Assembly (NCBI RefSeq): GCF_900111245.1 | Contig: NZ_FOGO01000004.1 | Coordinates: 374,496 to 438,495 of the forward strand | Source: Streptomyces qinglanensis | GTDB taxonomy: Bacteria > Actinomycetota > Actinomycetes > Streptomycetales > Streptomycetaceae | Reading direction: 5' to 3' | DNA length: 64,000 nucleotides | In this document: in pieces, positions 36,107 through 44,616 of the stretch | Layout of the letters: each line of letters opens with the position of its first letter | How positions within the stretch are numbered: the stretch's first letter is position 1 | Position numbers and translations under genes: made by a program | The notes under the pieces: model-generated | The model's input: only the letters and a program-made list of their open reading frames with translations | The model's database searches: none | What the model was told of the DNA's origin: nothing

Positions 36107-36128
36107 AGGTAAACGGTCGTGTTTACCT
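36107..36128. promoter_or_regulatory. TetR operator candidate 2
   Basis: Perfect arms AGGTAAAC and GTTTACCT flank six bases (GGTCGT), 23 bp before the nitroreductase start. It shares the consensus GTAAAC-N6-GTTTAC with the site at 36054-36075, one at each end of the divergent promoter. Confidence 0.7.
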
Positions 36129-36150
36129 AAGTGATCCTGAGGAGAGTTCC

Positions 36151-36891
36151 ATGAGCGGACCGGTCTTCACCCGGACACGCACGAGCGAGACGCCTGCCGG
36201 CGGGACGCAGACGGGCGGGACACGAACGCGGGAATACGCTGAGCAGTTGATCCGCGGGCGCCGCGCGACCCGCGCTTTCCGCCCCGAGCCGGTGCCCGAG
36301 GACGTGGTGCGTGCGGTCTTCTCCCTCGCCGGAGCCGCTCCGTCCAACTCCAACGCGCAGCCGTGGCGGATCGAGATTGTCGGCGGCGCGCGGCGAGACC
36401 GTCTGGCCGACGCCCTGCGGACGGCCCACACCGAGCGACGCGTCACGGCCGACTACCCGTACTCCGAGGACATGTACGCCCCCGTCCACCAGGAACGGCG
36501 GGCCGCCTTCGGCGCCGGTCTGTACGGAGCGCTGGGCATCGGCCCCGACGACCATCCGGCCCGCGCGGCCTACGACGCGGAGAGCCTGGGCTTCTACGGA
36601 GCACCCCATGCGGCGTTTCTGTTCGTCACCGGCGACGGCGGGCCGCGACTGGCCGCCGACGCCGGCGCCTACCTGCAGACGCTGCTGCTGGCCATGACCG
36701 CGTACAGCGTGGCCAGTTGCCCGCAGGGCCTGCTCAGCTTCTACGCGGACACCGTCCGCGACGAACTCCGGGTAGCCGAAGGGAAGCTGCTCGTGGGGAT
36801 CTCTTTCGGCTACGCGGACGAGAAGGCGCTGGTGAACCAGGTCGCGACCGACCGGGCGGCCTTGGCGGCGACCACCACCTTCCACAGCTAG
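36151..36891 (+). CDS. Nitroreductase-family FMN oxidoreductase
   Basis: 246 residues from ATG behind GAGGAGAG; the first 28 residues are a Thr/Gly-rich extension. FMN-site motifs are IRGRRATRAFRPEPVPEDVV, SLAGAAPSNSNAQPWRIEIVGG (phosphate/flavin contact), LGFYGAPHAAFLFVTGDG and YADEKALVNQVATDRA near the end. Members reduce nitroaromatics, quinones or enones with NAD(P)H. Divergence from a TetR repressor with paired operators indicates induction by an electrophilic or aromatic compound. Confidence 0.9.
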   Translation: MSGPVFTRTRTSETPAGGTQTGGTRTREYAEQLIRGRRATRAFRPEPVPEDVVRAVFSLAGAAPSNSNAQPWRIEIVGGARRDRLADALRTAHTERRVTADYPYSEDMYAPVHQERRAAFGAGLYGALGIGPDDHPARAAYDAESLGFYGAPHAAFLFVTGDGGPRLAADAGAYLQTLLLAMTAYSVASCPQGLLSFYADTVRDELRVAEGKLLVGISFGYADEKALVNQVATDRAALAATTTFHS

Positions 36892-37151
36892 CGTCCGCGG
36901 CGAAATCGCCGGTCGGAGCGCTTCGTTGAGGACTGCGACCAGTACGGCCGCCTGGTGGCGGACGGCGAGTCGGTCGTATCCCGTGAGCGTTCCAGGCCAC
37001 CCCGCGGGCCCCCACGGCCCCTTCGGTCCTTGCGTCACCGGGCCGGGCCGCGGAGGCGAGCAGGCGGAAGCCGGACCGGTCGGAGCAGACCGCGGGCCCG
37101 CACCGGTCCTCGCGGCGCTGTCGCGTGCGAGGCAGGGCCCTCAGGGGCTGC

Positions 37152-38978
37152 TCATGCGAACGCGCCCCCGCCGGAGAGGTCCTGGTAGAGGGGACAGGTG
37201 CGAAGCAGACTCCCGTGAGTACCGGTACCGACGACGCGCCCGGAGTCCATCACGATGATCCTCTGGGCTGTCCTGACCGTGGAGAGGCGGTGTGCGATCG
37301 CGATGACCGTCGTCCGCTGCGCGATGTCCCTCAGGGTGGCGTTGAGCTGCGCTTCGTTGACACCGTCGAGATGGGATGTGGCCTCGTCCAGGAGCAGGAT
37401 CCGGGGTTGCCGCAGCAGTGCTCGGGCTATGGCCAGCCGCTGCCTCTCTCCTCCGGACAGGTGCGCCCCGCGGTGGCCGACGCGGGTGTCCACACCGTGC
37501 GGCAGGCGGGCGACGACCGTCTCGAGACGAGCCAGGGACAGTGCTTCGGCGATCTGTCCTGCGGTGGCGTCGTGCCGCCCGAGGGTGAGGTTCTCCCGTA
37601 CCGTGCCGTGGAGCGCGGCGCTGTCCTGTTCGACGTATCCGATGGTGCCGCGGAGGTCGGACAGGCTCAGGGCACGGATGTCGGTGCCGTCGACGAGGAT
37701 GTCTCCGCTGTCGGGATCGTGAAAGCCCTCCAGCAGGCAGAAGAGCGTGGACTTTCCCGCGCCGGAGGGGCCCACGACGGCTGTGAGCCCGCTGGACCCC
37801 GGCAGGCGCAGCGAGACATCGTGCAGCACGCCCGGCTGATCCTGCCCGTAGGAGAAGGTCACGGAGCGGAACTCCACCCCGGGGATCGGTGGCGAGCCCA
37901 CCGCTGGGGACCCGTGCGCCGGGACGAGGGCCCGGGTGCGTTCGGTCTCCAGGGTCCGGACCTGTTCGATGCGTGTGACCGCTGCGGCTGCGATCTGGAC
38001 CTGGTTCACGCCTTCGGCGAGTTGGGCGACGCGGGGTCCCAGAGCGAACACGTAGAGCAGGAAAGCCACAAGTGCGGACACCGGGAGGGCGCCGGAGGCG
38101 ACCCGGGCACCACCGATGCCCAGGACCACGAGGAAGGCGATCTGGACGACCACGGCGGAGGCGGTAGCGGAGGTGGCCTCCCAGCCGGCCGCCTTCAGAC
38201 CCATCCGGCGGGCATGGTCGGCCGACTCCTGCAGCCTCTCGGCTTCCCGGTGTTCGGCAACGGCTGCTTTGACGGTGCGGAAGGCTCCGAGAGCGCGTTC
38301 CAGACCGGCTCCGATGCCGCCCAGCGCGGTGTGCACCTCAAGGGTGGCCTTGCCTATGCGTGGCGCCGCAACAGCCGATCCCGCCGCGGCGACCCCCGCC
38401 ACGGCAACGGTCGCCGCCAGCAGGAGCGGATCCAGAGTGGACATCAGGACCAGGGTCGCGACGATGGACAGTGCTCCCGTCACGCACGACGCGACAGCCT
38501 GATGGGCTGTCTGCCGTAGCAGCGTCGTGTCGGTGGTGACGCGCGCGATCAGATCCCCTGGCCCGGTCTCCTCGACCACGGAGACCCGCAGGCGGAGCAG
38601 CCGGGAGATCAGACGTCGGCGCTCCGTCCAGACCGCGTTCTCGGCGGCCGCCTGCAGCACGAAGTGCCCCAGGCCGGAGGTGAGCGCACCGCCGAGGACG
38701 AGCAGGCTGAGCACGGTGACCGCCGTGAGGATCGGCTCCTCGGCACTGAGACGGTCGATGACGAGTTTGGCGGCCAGCGGCTGGGCGAGGGCGAGGACAC
38801 TGCCGAGCAGGCCGAGGGCCATGCCCGCGGCCAGCCGGTAGCGCTGCGCGCGGAGGTAGTTCAGCAACCCACCGCGGGCCGCGCGTGTTCGAGGTCCGGC
38901 GGCATCCGCGCCGTCGGCCGCCGAGGTGCTGGTCGGCGGGGCTGCCCGGTCGACGGGGACGACCACGTGTGCCCTCAC
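37152..38978 (-). CDS. Lasso peptide ABC transporter, fused permease-ATPase
   Basis: 608 residues. The GTG start at 38978 overlaps the B2 stop (GTGA), so longer reading is spurious. Residues of about 45-320 form a six-helix exporter domain (LAAGMALGLLGSVLALAQPLAAKLVIDRL, GDLIARVTTDTTLLRQ). The ATPase has Walker A VGPSGAGKSTL, Q-loop YVEQDSAALHG, signature HLSGGERQRLAIARALL, Walker B ILLLDEATSHLD and switch His IAHRLSTV. Fused half-transporters of this sort export the mature lasso peptide and give self-immunity. It is the last gene of the A-C-B1-B2-D order. Confidence 0.92.
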   Translation of the reverse strand: MRAHVVVPVDRAAPPTSTSAADGADAAGPRTRAARGGLLNYLRAQRYRLAAGMALGLLGSVLALAQPLAAKLVIDRLSAEEPILTAVTVLSLLVLGGALTSGLGHFVLQAAAENAVWTERRRLISRLLRLRVSVVEETGPGDLIARVTTDTTLLRQTAHQAVASCVTGALSIVATLVLMSTLDPLLLAATVAVAGVAAAGSAVAAPRIGKATLEVHTALGGIGAGLERALGAFRTVKAAVAEHREAERLQESADHARRMGLKAAGWEATSATASAVVVQIAFLVVLGIGGARVASGALPVSALVAFLLYVFALGPRVAQLAEGVNQVQIAAAAVTRIEQVRTLETERTRALVPAHGSPAVGSPPIPGVEFRSVTFSYGQDQPGVLHDVSLRLPGSSGLTAVVGPSGAGKSTLFCLLEGFHDPDSGDILVDGTDIRALSLSDLRGTIGYVEQDSAALHGTVRENLTLGRHDATAGQIAEALSLARLETVVARLPHGVDTRVGHRGAHLSGGERQRLAIARALLRQPRILLLDEATSHLDGVNEAQLNATLRDIAQRTTVIAIAHRLSTVRTAQRIIVMDSGRVVGTGTHGSLLRTCPLYQDLSGGGAFA

Positions 38979-39391
38979 CCGGTCGTCATGAAGCGTTGGA
39001 AGTATGCGGGTTCGGCGTCCTCGCCCACCAGCACGCCCTCCGCCTCGACCCAGGCGTGCGCGGCGAACGGCGGGCGCGTGCGTACGCCCACGCACCACGT
39101 CACCCGGGTCCCGCGCATCCGGCACAGCAGGACCGTCGCCAAGGAGCGGGGGAGGCACCCCTTCTGGCCGCCGGCCGGGAGACTGACCGCCAGCACGTCG
39201 TCACGGGCCCGCTGCCCTTCGTCGAGCGTGGCCGGACGGGCGCCGCGGGCCGTCACGAGAAGGACCCTCCTGATCCTGGCAGGTGGCTGCGTCGCGAGCA
39301 GGTGGGCGGCGGTGACGGCGGCCCTGGCGGACCACCGCCGGGCGAGGGGGACCGAGCGGGGTGCATAGGGGAGGGCTTCGGAACTCGTCAC
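38975..39391 (-). CDS. Lasso peptide leader protease B2
   Basis: 138 residues from GTG 39391, chosen for its GAGAGG ribosome site and because B2 proteins are about this long; an upstream start at 39472 would add 27 unlikely residues. It is the transglutaminase-like cysteine protease that removes the leader peptide. Catalytic Cys is in QKGCLPRSLATVLLCRMRG, His in FAAHAWVEAEG, with Asp or Glu in the following VGEDAEP. The B1 gene ends 91 bp before it, and its own stop overlaps the transporter start. Confidence 0.9.
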   Translation of the reverse strand: MTSSEALPYAPRSVPLARRWSARAAVTAAHLLATQPPARIRRVLLVTARGARPATLDEGQRARDDVLAVSLPAGGQKGCLPRSLATVLLCRMRGTRVTWCVGVRTRPPFAAHAWVEAEGVLVGEDAEPAYFQRFMTTG

Positions 39392-39482
39392 GGGCGGCCT
39401 CTCTGCGAAGGGTGTGCGGGTGGCGCCCCGAGGCACGGCGGCTCCCGGGCCGGGAGGGTGATGTCGCCGCACGGCACGGGTG

Positions 39483-39737
39483 TCAACGGGTCAGCAGTCC
39501 TGCCGTCGTCAGCTCGTCGACGATGTCCTCCGCGTCGGTCCGTGCCTGGTCCGGGGAGACGTCGTACTGGTCGGTCAGGGCGCGGACTGCGTCCTCGAGA
39601 GTGCCCCCGTCGAGCAGCGTGCGGAGGACCAGTGCGCCGGTGGGGTTCAGCGTCCAGTATTCGGCGCTCTCCTGGTCGAGGAGAGCTGTTCCGTACTCGG
39701 TGTCGGCGAGGAGTACGCCTTTCCTGACAGCGGTCAC
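39483..39737 (-). CDS. Lasso peptide RRE protein B1 (PqqD family)
   Basis: 84 residues, GTG start overlapping the cyclase stop (GTGA). This is a winged-helix RiPP recognition element: VRKGVLLADTEYGTALLDQESAEYWTLNPTGALVLRTLLDGGT, then the Asp/Glu-rich C-terminus DIVDELTTAGLL of PqqD-like proteins. It binds the Tyr-Pro-Leu region of the precursor leader and presents it to B2 and the cyclase. Confidence 0.93.
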   Translation of the reverse strand: MTAVRKGVLLADTEYGTALLDQESAEYWTLNPTGALVLRTLLDGGTLEDAVRALTDQYDVSPDQARTDAEDIVDELTTAGLLTR

Positions 39738-41611
39738 GTCACTCTCCCTGGATCGACGGTGCGGGTAGGGGGCATGGCCGGGGTCTCGCGGGCCCGCAGC
39801 CATACCTCGCAGGCGACGGTGGGGTGCAGTTGGTAGCTCTCGGTCTCCGCTGCCAGGGCCCGTTCGCACCATCGGCGCAGCGTCGCCTCGTCCACCAGCC
39901 CCAAGCGGGCCAGACGCGAGTCCTCGCACAGTTGGAGGAGTTCGGAGCGATGCCGTCGCAGGCCCGCTTCCTCCTCGTACGTGGCGTTCGCCTTCGTGTC
40001 CCGCGTACGGCTGGACTCCGGGACGATGCCTCGTGCGGCTTCCACGATGAGCGGCTTGTAGCGCCACGGTGTGATGCGTTCCTGGATGCGCACGGAGAGG
40101 GCCGCCTCGATGACGCGGTGGTCGTAGTAGGGGGCCGAGACCGTCAGGCTGTGCGGGGCGGCCATCTGGCCGATGTGGCGGCACCATTGGGAGATGCCGT
40201 CCATGGCCACCAGCTCCCTGTGCTCCCCGTGCCCGGGACCGCGTGGCTGCACTGTGCCGAGACCCTCGAGAAGGAGGCTTCGGGCGGCGAGCACCGCATC
40301 GGGTGTCGCCCAGGTGGGCATTCGGGGTCGGCCGGCCCAGTCCAGCAGCGGCTCGTCGGGTCCGGCCGGGGGAGTGGTGAGGTCACGGGCGGTACGTGCC
40401 AGCCAGGAGCGGTAGGACCCCCGGTCCAGCAACTGCGCGGCGACGCGCACGTGTGACCAGTGGTACTTCGCCGCGAAGCCGCGCACTGTCCGGAGGGCGT
40501 GCAAGGGCGCACGCGGGAGGAGTTCGTGCAGCCGGGCCGGTGAGCCTGCCAGCAGCTCGTCTCCTCCCAGGCCGGTCAGATGCAGTGCGGAGCCCCGCTT
40601 CGCGGCACGCTCGATGATGTCCATGCGGCGTGCACGGTCCACGGCGATGATCGTCGGGGTGTCCAGGATGTCTGCCTGGGTGGCGATCCCGGCGAAGGTC
40701 ATCGGGGTTCCACCGGCCCGGATCACATGGTGCTCGACGCCGTGCAGCGAGCCCACGGTGCGTTCCGCCCAGTAGACGTCGTCACCGGCCTCGTCGTGCA
40801 CACCTGCCGTATAGGCGGCCACCGGTGTGCCGGTGCCGGCGGCCGCGGAGCAGATCGCCGTCGAGTCGAGCCCTCCCAGATCCGCCGAGACCAGGGAGCG
40901 GCCCCGCGCGCGCAGCTTCACCGCGTCCACGAGTTCCTCTCCGAGGATCCGCGCCCCGGTGTCCAGGCCGACAGTCGGCTGGGGCGCCCGCCACCACCGG
41001 TACGTCGAGGGGCCGTCCTCCCGTATCAGCAGGCGGTGGCCGCCGGGAACCGTGTGCACTCCCCGCCAGAGCGGGGCACCGCCGAGCGGATGCGGCACCC
41101 CCGAGGTCAGGAGCTGCAGCGCGACCTGCCTCTCGTCCAGCTCTGCACCCGACAGCTCGGCGACGATGTCCGCACGGTCGGCGGCCAGGCACACCGCGGT
41201 GCGGCCCGAGGCGGCCGGGGAGGCATGGAACACCCGCCGCAGCCCCACCACACTGCCCTGGACACGCACACCGCGCGGCGATGAGGCGATCACGTGGAAG
41301 CTTCCGCGCCACGTGGCCACCAGCCGGTCCAGATGCGCCTCGGACCGCCGCGCGTGCGCCGCCGCCCGTTCCGCTTCCGCGGCCGTCACCTCGTGCTCGC
41401 CGAACACGGCGATCCTCGTGTTGCCCGCCCGTGCGAGGGCCGGTGACCCGCTCTCCTCCCAGCGCCCCAGCAACCACGGGCGTCCCGACTCGTGGCGGAC
41501 GATCCGCGTGGCGTAGTCGGCGGCCCGCCGTGCCACCGGCACGGCCGCATCGGTGTCGGGCAGCACAACGAACCAGGCCGGAAGCGTTGACAAGGCCAAG
41601 TGGTGGCCCAT
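39734..41611 (-). CDS. Lasso macrolactam synthetase (asparagine-synthase-like cyclase, protein C)
   Basis: 625 residues from ATG 41611 with GAGGAG upstream. The N-terminal half is a glutamine-amidotransferase-like domain without the catalytic N-terminal Cys. The C-terminal synthetase has the PP-loop VSADLGGLDSTAICSAAA (SxDLGGLDS) and LHLTGLGGDELLAGSP. It adenylates the acidic side chain of the core peptide and joins it to the new N-terminus. It follows the precursor gene by 123 bp and overlaps B1. Confidence 0.95.
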   Translation of the reverse strand: MGHHLALSTLPAWFVVLPDTDAAVPVARRAADYATRIVRHESGRPWLLGRWEESGSPALARAGNTRIAVFGEHEVTAAEAERAAAHARRSEAHLDRLVATWRGSFHVIASSPRGVRVQGSVVGLRRVFHASPAASGRTAVCLAADRADIVAELSGAELDERQVALQLLTSGVPHPLGGAPLWRGVHTVPGGHRLLIREDGPSTYRWWRAPQPTVGLDTGARILGEELVDAVKLRARGRSLVSADLGGLDSTAICSAAAGTGTPVAAYTAGVHDEAGDDVYWAERTVGSLHGVEHHVIRAGGTPMTFAGIATQADILDTPTIIAVDRARRMDIIERAAKRGSALHLTGLGGDELLAGSPARLHELLPRAPLHALRTVRGFAAKYHWSHVRVAAQLLDRGSYRSWLARTARDLTTPPAGPDEPLLDWAGRPRMPTWATPDAVLAARSLLLEGLGTVQPRGPGHGEHRELVAMDGISQWCRHIGQMAAPHSLTVSAPYYDHRVIEAALSVRIQERITPWRYKPLIVEAARGIVPESSRTRDTKANATYEEEAGLRRHRSELLQLCEDSRLARLGLVDEATLRRWCERALAAETESYQLHPTVACEVWLRARETPAMPPTRTVDPGRVT

Positions 41612-41734
41612 GAAGGTCTCCTCGTCGCGGGTGGGACGCACGTCGACGGGGGAAGGGCGGCAACTGGTCGGCCTTCCCCCGCCGTACCCGGTCGGCCTGC
41701 GGCACCCGGCCGCGGTGCCGCAGGCCGGGCGGGG

Positions 41735-41842
41735 TCAGAGAAGCTGCTTGCCGCCCAGCAGGTCCTTCGGGCCCGTGTCCTTGATCCCGGTCACCTTCCG
41801 GAAGCTGCCGGCCTTCGAGAGGGTCGGACGCTCGTACGTCAT
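41735..41842 (-). CDS. Lasso peptide precursor (35 residues)
   Basis: ATG at 41842 with GAGGAG seven bases before it. The leader has the B1-recognition motif Tyr3-x2-Pro6-x-Leu8-x3-Gly12-x-Phe14 and Thr18 at the penultimate position. Cleavage after Gly19 would give a 16-residue core, IKDTGPKDLLGGKQLL, where Ile1 and Asp8 could form an eight-residue ring with an eight-residue tail. Citrulassin-type precursors, as I recall them, likewise end the leader in FRKxTG and start the core with a hydrophobic residue. Cleavage one residue earlier (Gly start, Asp9, nine-residue ring) is the alternative. Confidence 0.92.
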   Translation of the reverse strand: MTYERPTLSKAGSFRKVTGIKDTGPKDLLGGKQLL

Positions 41843-42620
41843 TATTGCTCCTCTGTATTCGACTGGTCGGAGCGACGAATTTCCCTTCGCATGACGGAGA
41901 ATGCGCCTGCTGAACTACGCATCAAAGTCATGGAATTCGTTGTCGCAGAGGAGACCCTAGGCGGCGATCTTTTCCCTGGCAATTACATGCCGTTCAACGG
42001 TGTATTATCTTGGCGCGAATGCGGCTCCTCGGTCACGTGGTCTTCTGGGGAGGAGGAGCCGATCGGAGATCCAAGCGGTGCGAAGCGGCAGGTGGATGCG
42101 CCTGTGCATGTCACGCCGAGTCCGCAACCGGGCACCGTCGGCATCGGGCCCAGCTCGTCCGGATCTGCCCCCCGTCCCTGTCGTCTCGCTGCTCGGTGCG
42201 GGGAACGCCGCCTGTAGTGGCACTGAACGGCGGGCGAACGACGCGGCCCGGCTGCTGCGAACCGCCGTTCCGGCGCGACTGCGCCCCCCCGAACGACAGT
42301 TCACCCGGCCGCGGCGCGGCAGCTCGCTCCGCTCACCGGCGTCGGGTGCGTTCTGACCCCGGCGCGGGGAAGCGCGCCACCACGCAGGCGTCAGGGACTG
42401 TGTCCGCGCCGGGAGTCCGCAGAAAAACAAGAGGTCCGCCACTTGCATTCCAGAAATTGACACGGGTGTCCGCCCGTATGTCGCACCACCGGTATCAGGT
42501 GGTGTCCGCCCTGGCGTCGCTCCGCCTTGGGAGAACGTTTTCTCGTTGTCTCCTCCTGGAATCTGTGGTCGAGGCGGCATTCCTCTGTTCTCACGCCCGG
42601 GGATCGCCACGGGAGACTGG
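41843..42620. other. Intergenic stretch upstream of the lasso cluster
   Basis: The first 170 bp are less GC-rich than the rest of the window and must hold the lasso promoter on the minus strand, but no convincing -10/-35 pair is visible. From about 42010 to 42620 no reading frame has credible coding bias or motif. I see no repeat or RNA structure worth naming here. Confidence 0.4.
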
Positions 42621-42624
42621 GTCG

Positions 42625-42885
42625 GTGGAATGGCACCACGGTGGGGGGGAGCGGTGGCGTGAACGCTTGGCGATGCCCGCCGCCTACGACGTCGTCGCGT
42701 TGCTGGACGGCCGAGCCGTAGGGATGGCCGCCGGCCTTCCCGTGGACGGTGGCGCATGTGAGCTGAGGTCATTGTGGGTCAGCCCCAGGCGCGGGCCCGC
42801 AGCCTCGGAGACCAGCCTTCTCGTGCAGTGCGCCTGGAGTCCGGGGGCGTGGTGGACGCTCTTGCCGGTAGCGGCGGGAAGTGTA
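42625..42885 (+). pseudogene. GNAT acetyltransferase remnant
   Basis: One frame reads VEWHHGGGERWRERLAMPAAYDVVALLDGRAVGMAAGLPVDGGACELRSLWVSP, which is the central beta-strand part of a GNAT protein. At about 42780 the match moves to the next frame (QARARSLGDQPSRAVRL), replacing the acetyl-CoA-binding RGRGVGD loop, and then fades. Start, helix 1 and the C-terminal half are missing. It is a frameshifted fragment. Confidence 0.5.
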
Positions 42886-42897
42886 CAGTTCTGTACA
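42882..42897. promoter_or_regulatory. Toxin-antitoxin operator
   Basis: TGTACA-GTTC-TGTACA: two self-complementary hexamers four bases apart, ending on the A of the antitoxin ATG. Its position over the start region, with no ribosome site visible, suggests a leaderless or very short-leader transcript repressed by the antitoxin. Confidence 0.6.
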
Positions 42898-43151
42898 TGA
42901 GCGAGACAGTGCCGATCACTGAGGCGAGGGCCCGGTTCGGTTCGCTGGTGCGCCGTGCTTCCCATACGCGCGAGCGCATCACGATCACCGATCACGGCCA
43001 GCCCGCCGCTGTCCTGGTCAATCCGCAGGAGCTCGCCGACCTGGAGGACGCGCTCGCGCTGGCCGAGTACCGCGCCCGGCAGGCGGCGGGCCAGACGGTC
43101 GTGGTCCCGCACGATGAGGTGCGCGCCCGGCTCGGTCTGGAGCGCGGTTGA
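42897..43151 (+). CDS. Phd/YefM-family antitoxin
   Basis: 84 residues. The N-terminal DNA-binding part is typical of Phd/YefM: ETVPITEARARFGSLVRRASHTRERITITDHGQPAAVLVNPQELADLEDAL. The C-terminal tail (VVPHDEVRARLGLERG) would wrap the toxin. Its stop overlaps the TTG start of the toxin (TTGA). A palindrome lies at its start codon, consistent with autorepression. Confidence 0.93.
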   Translation: MSETVPITEARARFGSLVRRASHTRERITITDHGQPAAVLVNPQELADLEDALALAEYRARQAAGQTVVVPHDEVRARLGLERG

Positions 43152-43399
43152 CCTACACGATCGTCTGGGAAGAGGCGGCTCTCAACGCTGCCGCCCGCTT
43201 CCTCAAGGATGACGCCGACGGGCTGCGCCGGCTGCTGGATGCGGTGGATCTCCTCGCCCGGCAGCCGCGGCCGGAGGGCACCGTCGAATACGGTTCGCCC
43301 GACCTGCGCCGCATGTACGTGGGCCTCTACCGGGTCCTGTACGAGATCACCGACAGCACCGTCACCGTTGTCGTGATGCACCTGGGCCGGACAGGCTGA
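43148..43399 (+). CDS. RelE/ParE-family toxin
   Basis: 83 residues from TTG 43148, coupled to the antitoxin by a 4-base overlap. RelE-type features are YTIVWEEAALNAAARFL, LLARQPRPEGTVEYGSPDLRRMYVGLYRVLYEITDSTVTVVVMHLGRT, with basic and Tyr residues late as in ribosome-dependent mRNA interferases. A ParE gyrase poison cannot be excluded from sequence alone. Flanked by two pseudogenes, it may stabilise a decaying region. Confidence 0.9.
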   Translation: MTYTIVWEEAALNAAARFLKDDADGLRRLLDAVDLLARQPRPEGTVEYGSPDLRRMYVGLYRVLYEITDSTVTVVVMHLGRTG

Positions 43400-43420
43400 C
43401 CCCCTTCTCGCAGGGAGCCC

Positions 43421-44469
43421 TCAGACAGTGGCTCGGCGGTGCTGGACCAGGGTGTCCCCGCGTCCGCGGGTGGCCTGTCCCCCGTCGATCCACCGGGCGG
43501 TCGCGTTCCGGGCCGGCGGCCGGCCAGGAAACGGGCGGTCTCGATGTAGTGGGCGTGGTCGCCGCCCCGGGGACAGGTCGCGCAGACGGCCGAGACTGTG
43601 GGCGAGCTGCTCCTGGCCGTCGCGCACGGCGCGGTGGAAGGCCAGGGCCGTCTCCAGCTTGACCTCTGCTTCATTCCCCGACGCCGGCAACCTGCGCCTC
43701 GGTGCGCACGATCTGTGCCCGCTCTTCGATGCCGGCGTTCTCGCGTCCGGCGTCACGGGCCAGGGAGGCGATGTGGACGGTGAGATGGGGGCGCGCATGT
43801 CCAGGGAGGCCAGCAGCCGCTCGGCGAGGTCGATTTCCTCGGCGGCGGTCTGCGGGTCGGTGAAGGACAGCGCGAGGGCGAACTGGGCCTGGCAGGCGGC
43901 GGCTTCGCCGTCGGCTCGTTCCTCTTCGGCCTCAGCCCGGGCGGTGCGGTAGGCGGCGGCCGCGCGGTCCATGTCGCCGTGGGCCCACCACACATCGCCC
44001 TCGATGCGCTGTCCGCGTCCTTCCCGCCCGGCGTGGCGGGCGAGTTCCAGGGTGGTGGGAAGTCACCGGCCAGACGGGAGGGAGGGGCCAGCCCGCGTCG
44101 GGTGACGGGCGCCATGCGACCGCCGGCGTCGGCGACTTGCTGCATACCGCGGCGGGAGGCCGCGCTCTGCCCGAGGCCGCGTTGGTCCTTGGCCAGGTAG
44201 TAGAGCGGCATCTCCCGCAGGTTCTCCGGCAGCACGCCCGAGTCGAGGACGCGGGCGAGGCGGTCGGCGATGTGCGCGCGGTGTTCGTGCGGGCGGCGGG
44301 CCAGTGCGCTGAGAACTTCGGCCAGGCCGTCGGCGGCCGTCTCCAGCCGGGCCTGTCCGCGCTCGTCCGCGTCCCGGGCCGGCCGGGCAAGGGGCTCCCA
44401 GATCGCATCCTCCACATACACCCGTGGGTGCTCGCAATTGTGCCGGCCGAGGTGCGCCTCGACCCGCAT
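43421..44469 (-). pseudogene. Frameshifted TPR-repeat (ATP-binding regulator type) protein, C-terminal part
   Basis: The text of one protein is spread over several minus-strand frames. First comes RLETAADGLAEVLSALARRP, LPENLREMPLYYLAKDQRGLGQSAASRRGMQQVADAGGRMAP; after a shift near 44000, WWAHGDMDRAAAAYRTARAEAEEE and ALSFTDPQTAAEEIDLAERLLASLDM; after further shifts, EVKLETALAFHRAVRDGQEQL and RWIDGGQATRGR. Intact Streptomyces relatives, as I recall them, are large ATP-binding TPR proteins. The N-terminal NTPase is absent, so it is a decayed 3' remnant. Confidence 0.55.
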
Positions 44470-44616
44470 TGTGTGTCGGCCGGGTTCATGGTGGAGCCGC
44501 CGCCCGAGCTTCCCGGGGGCGGCGGACCGGCGAGGACCGGCTCGGCAGCCTCTCGGCCGAGGCGCAGCACTACGCCACCCGGACGCGGCGAGGCGTGGTG
44601 CGGCCGGCCGCCGCGC

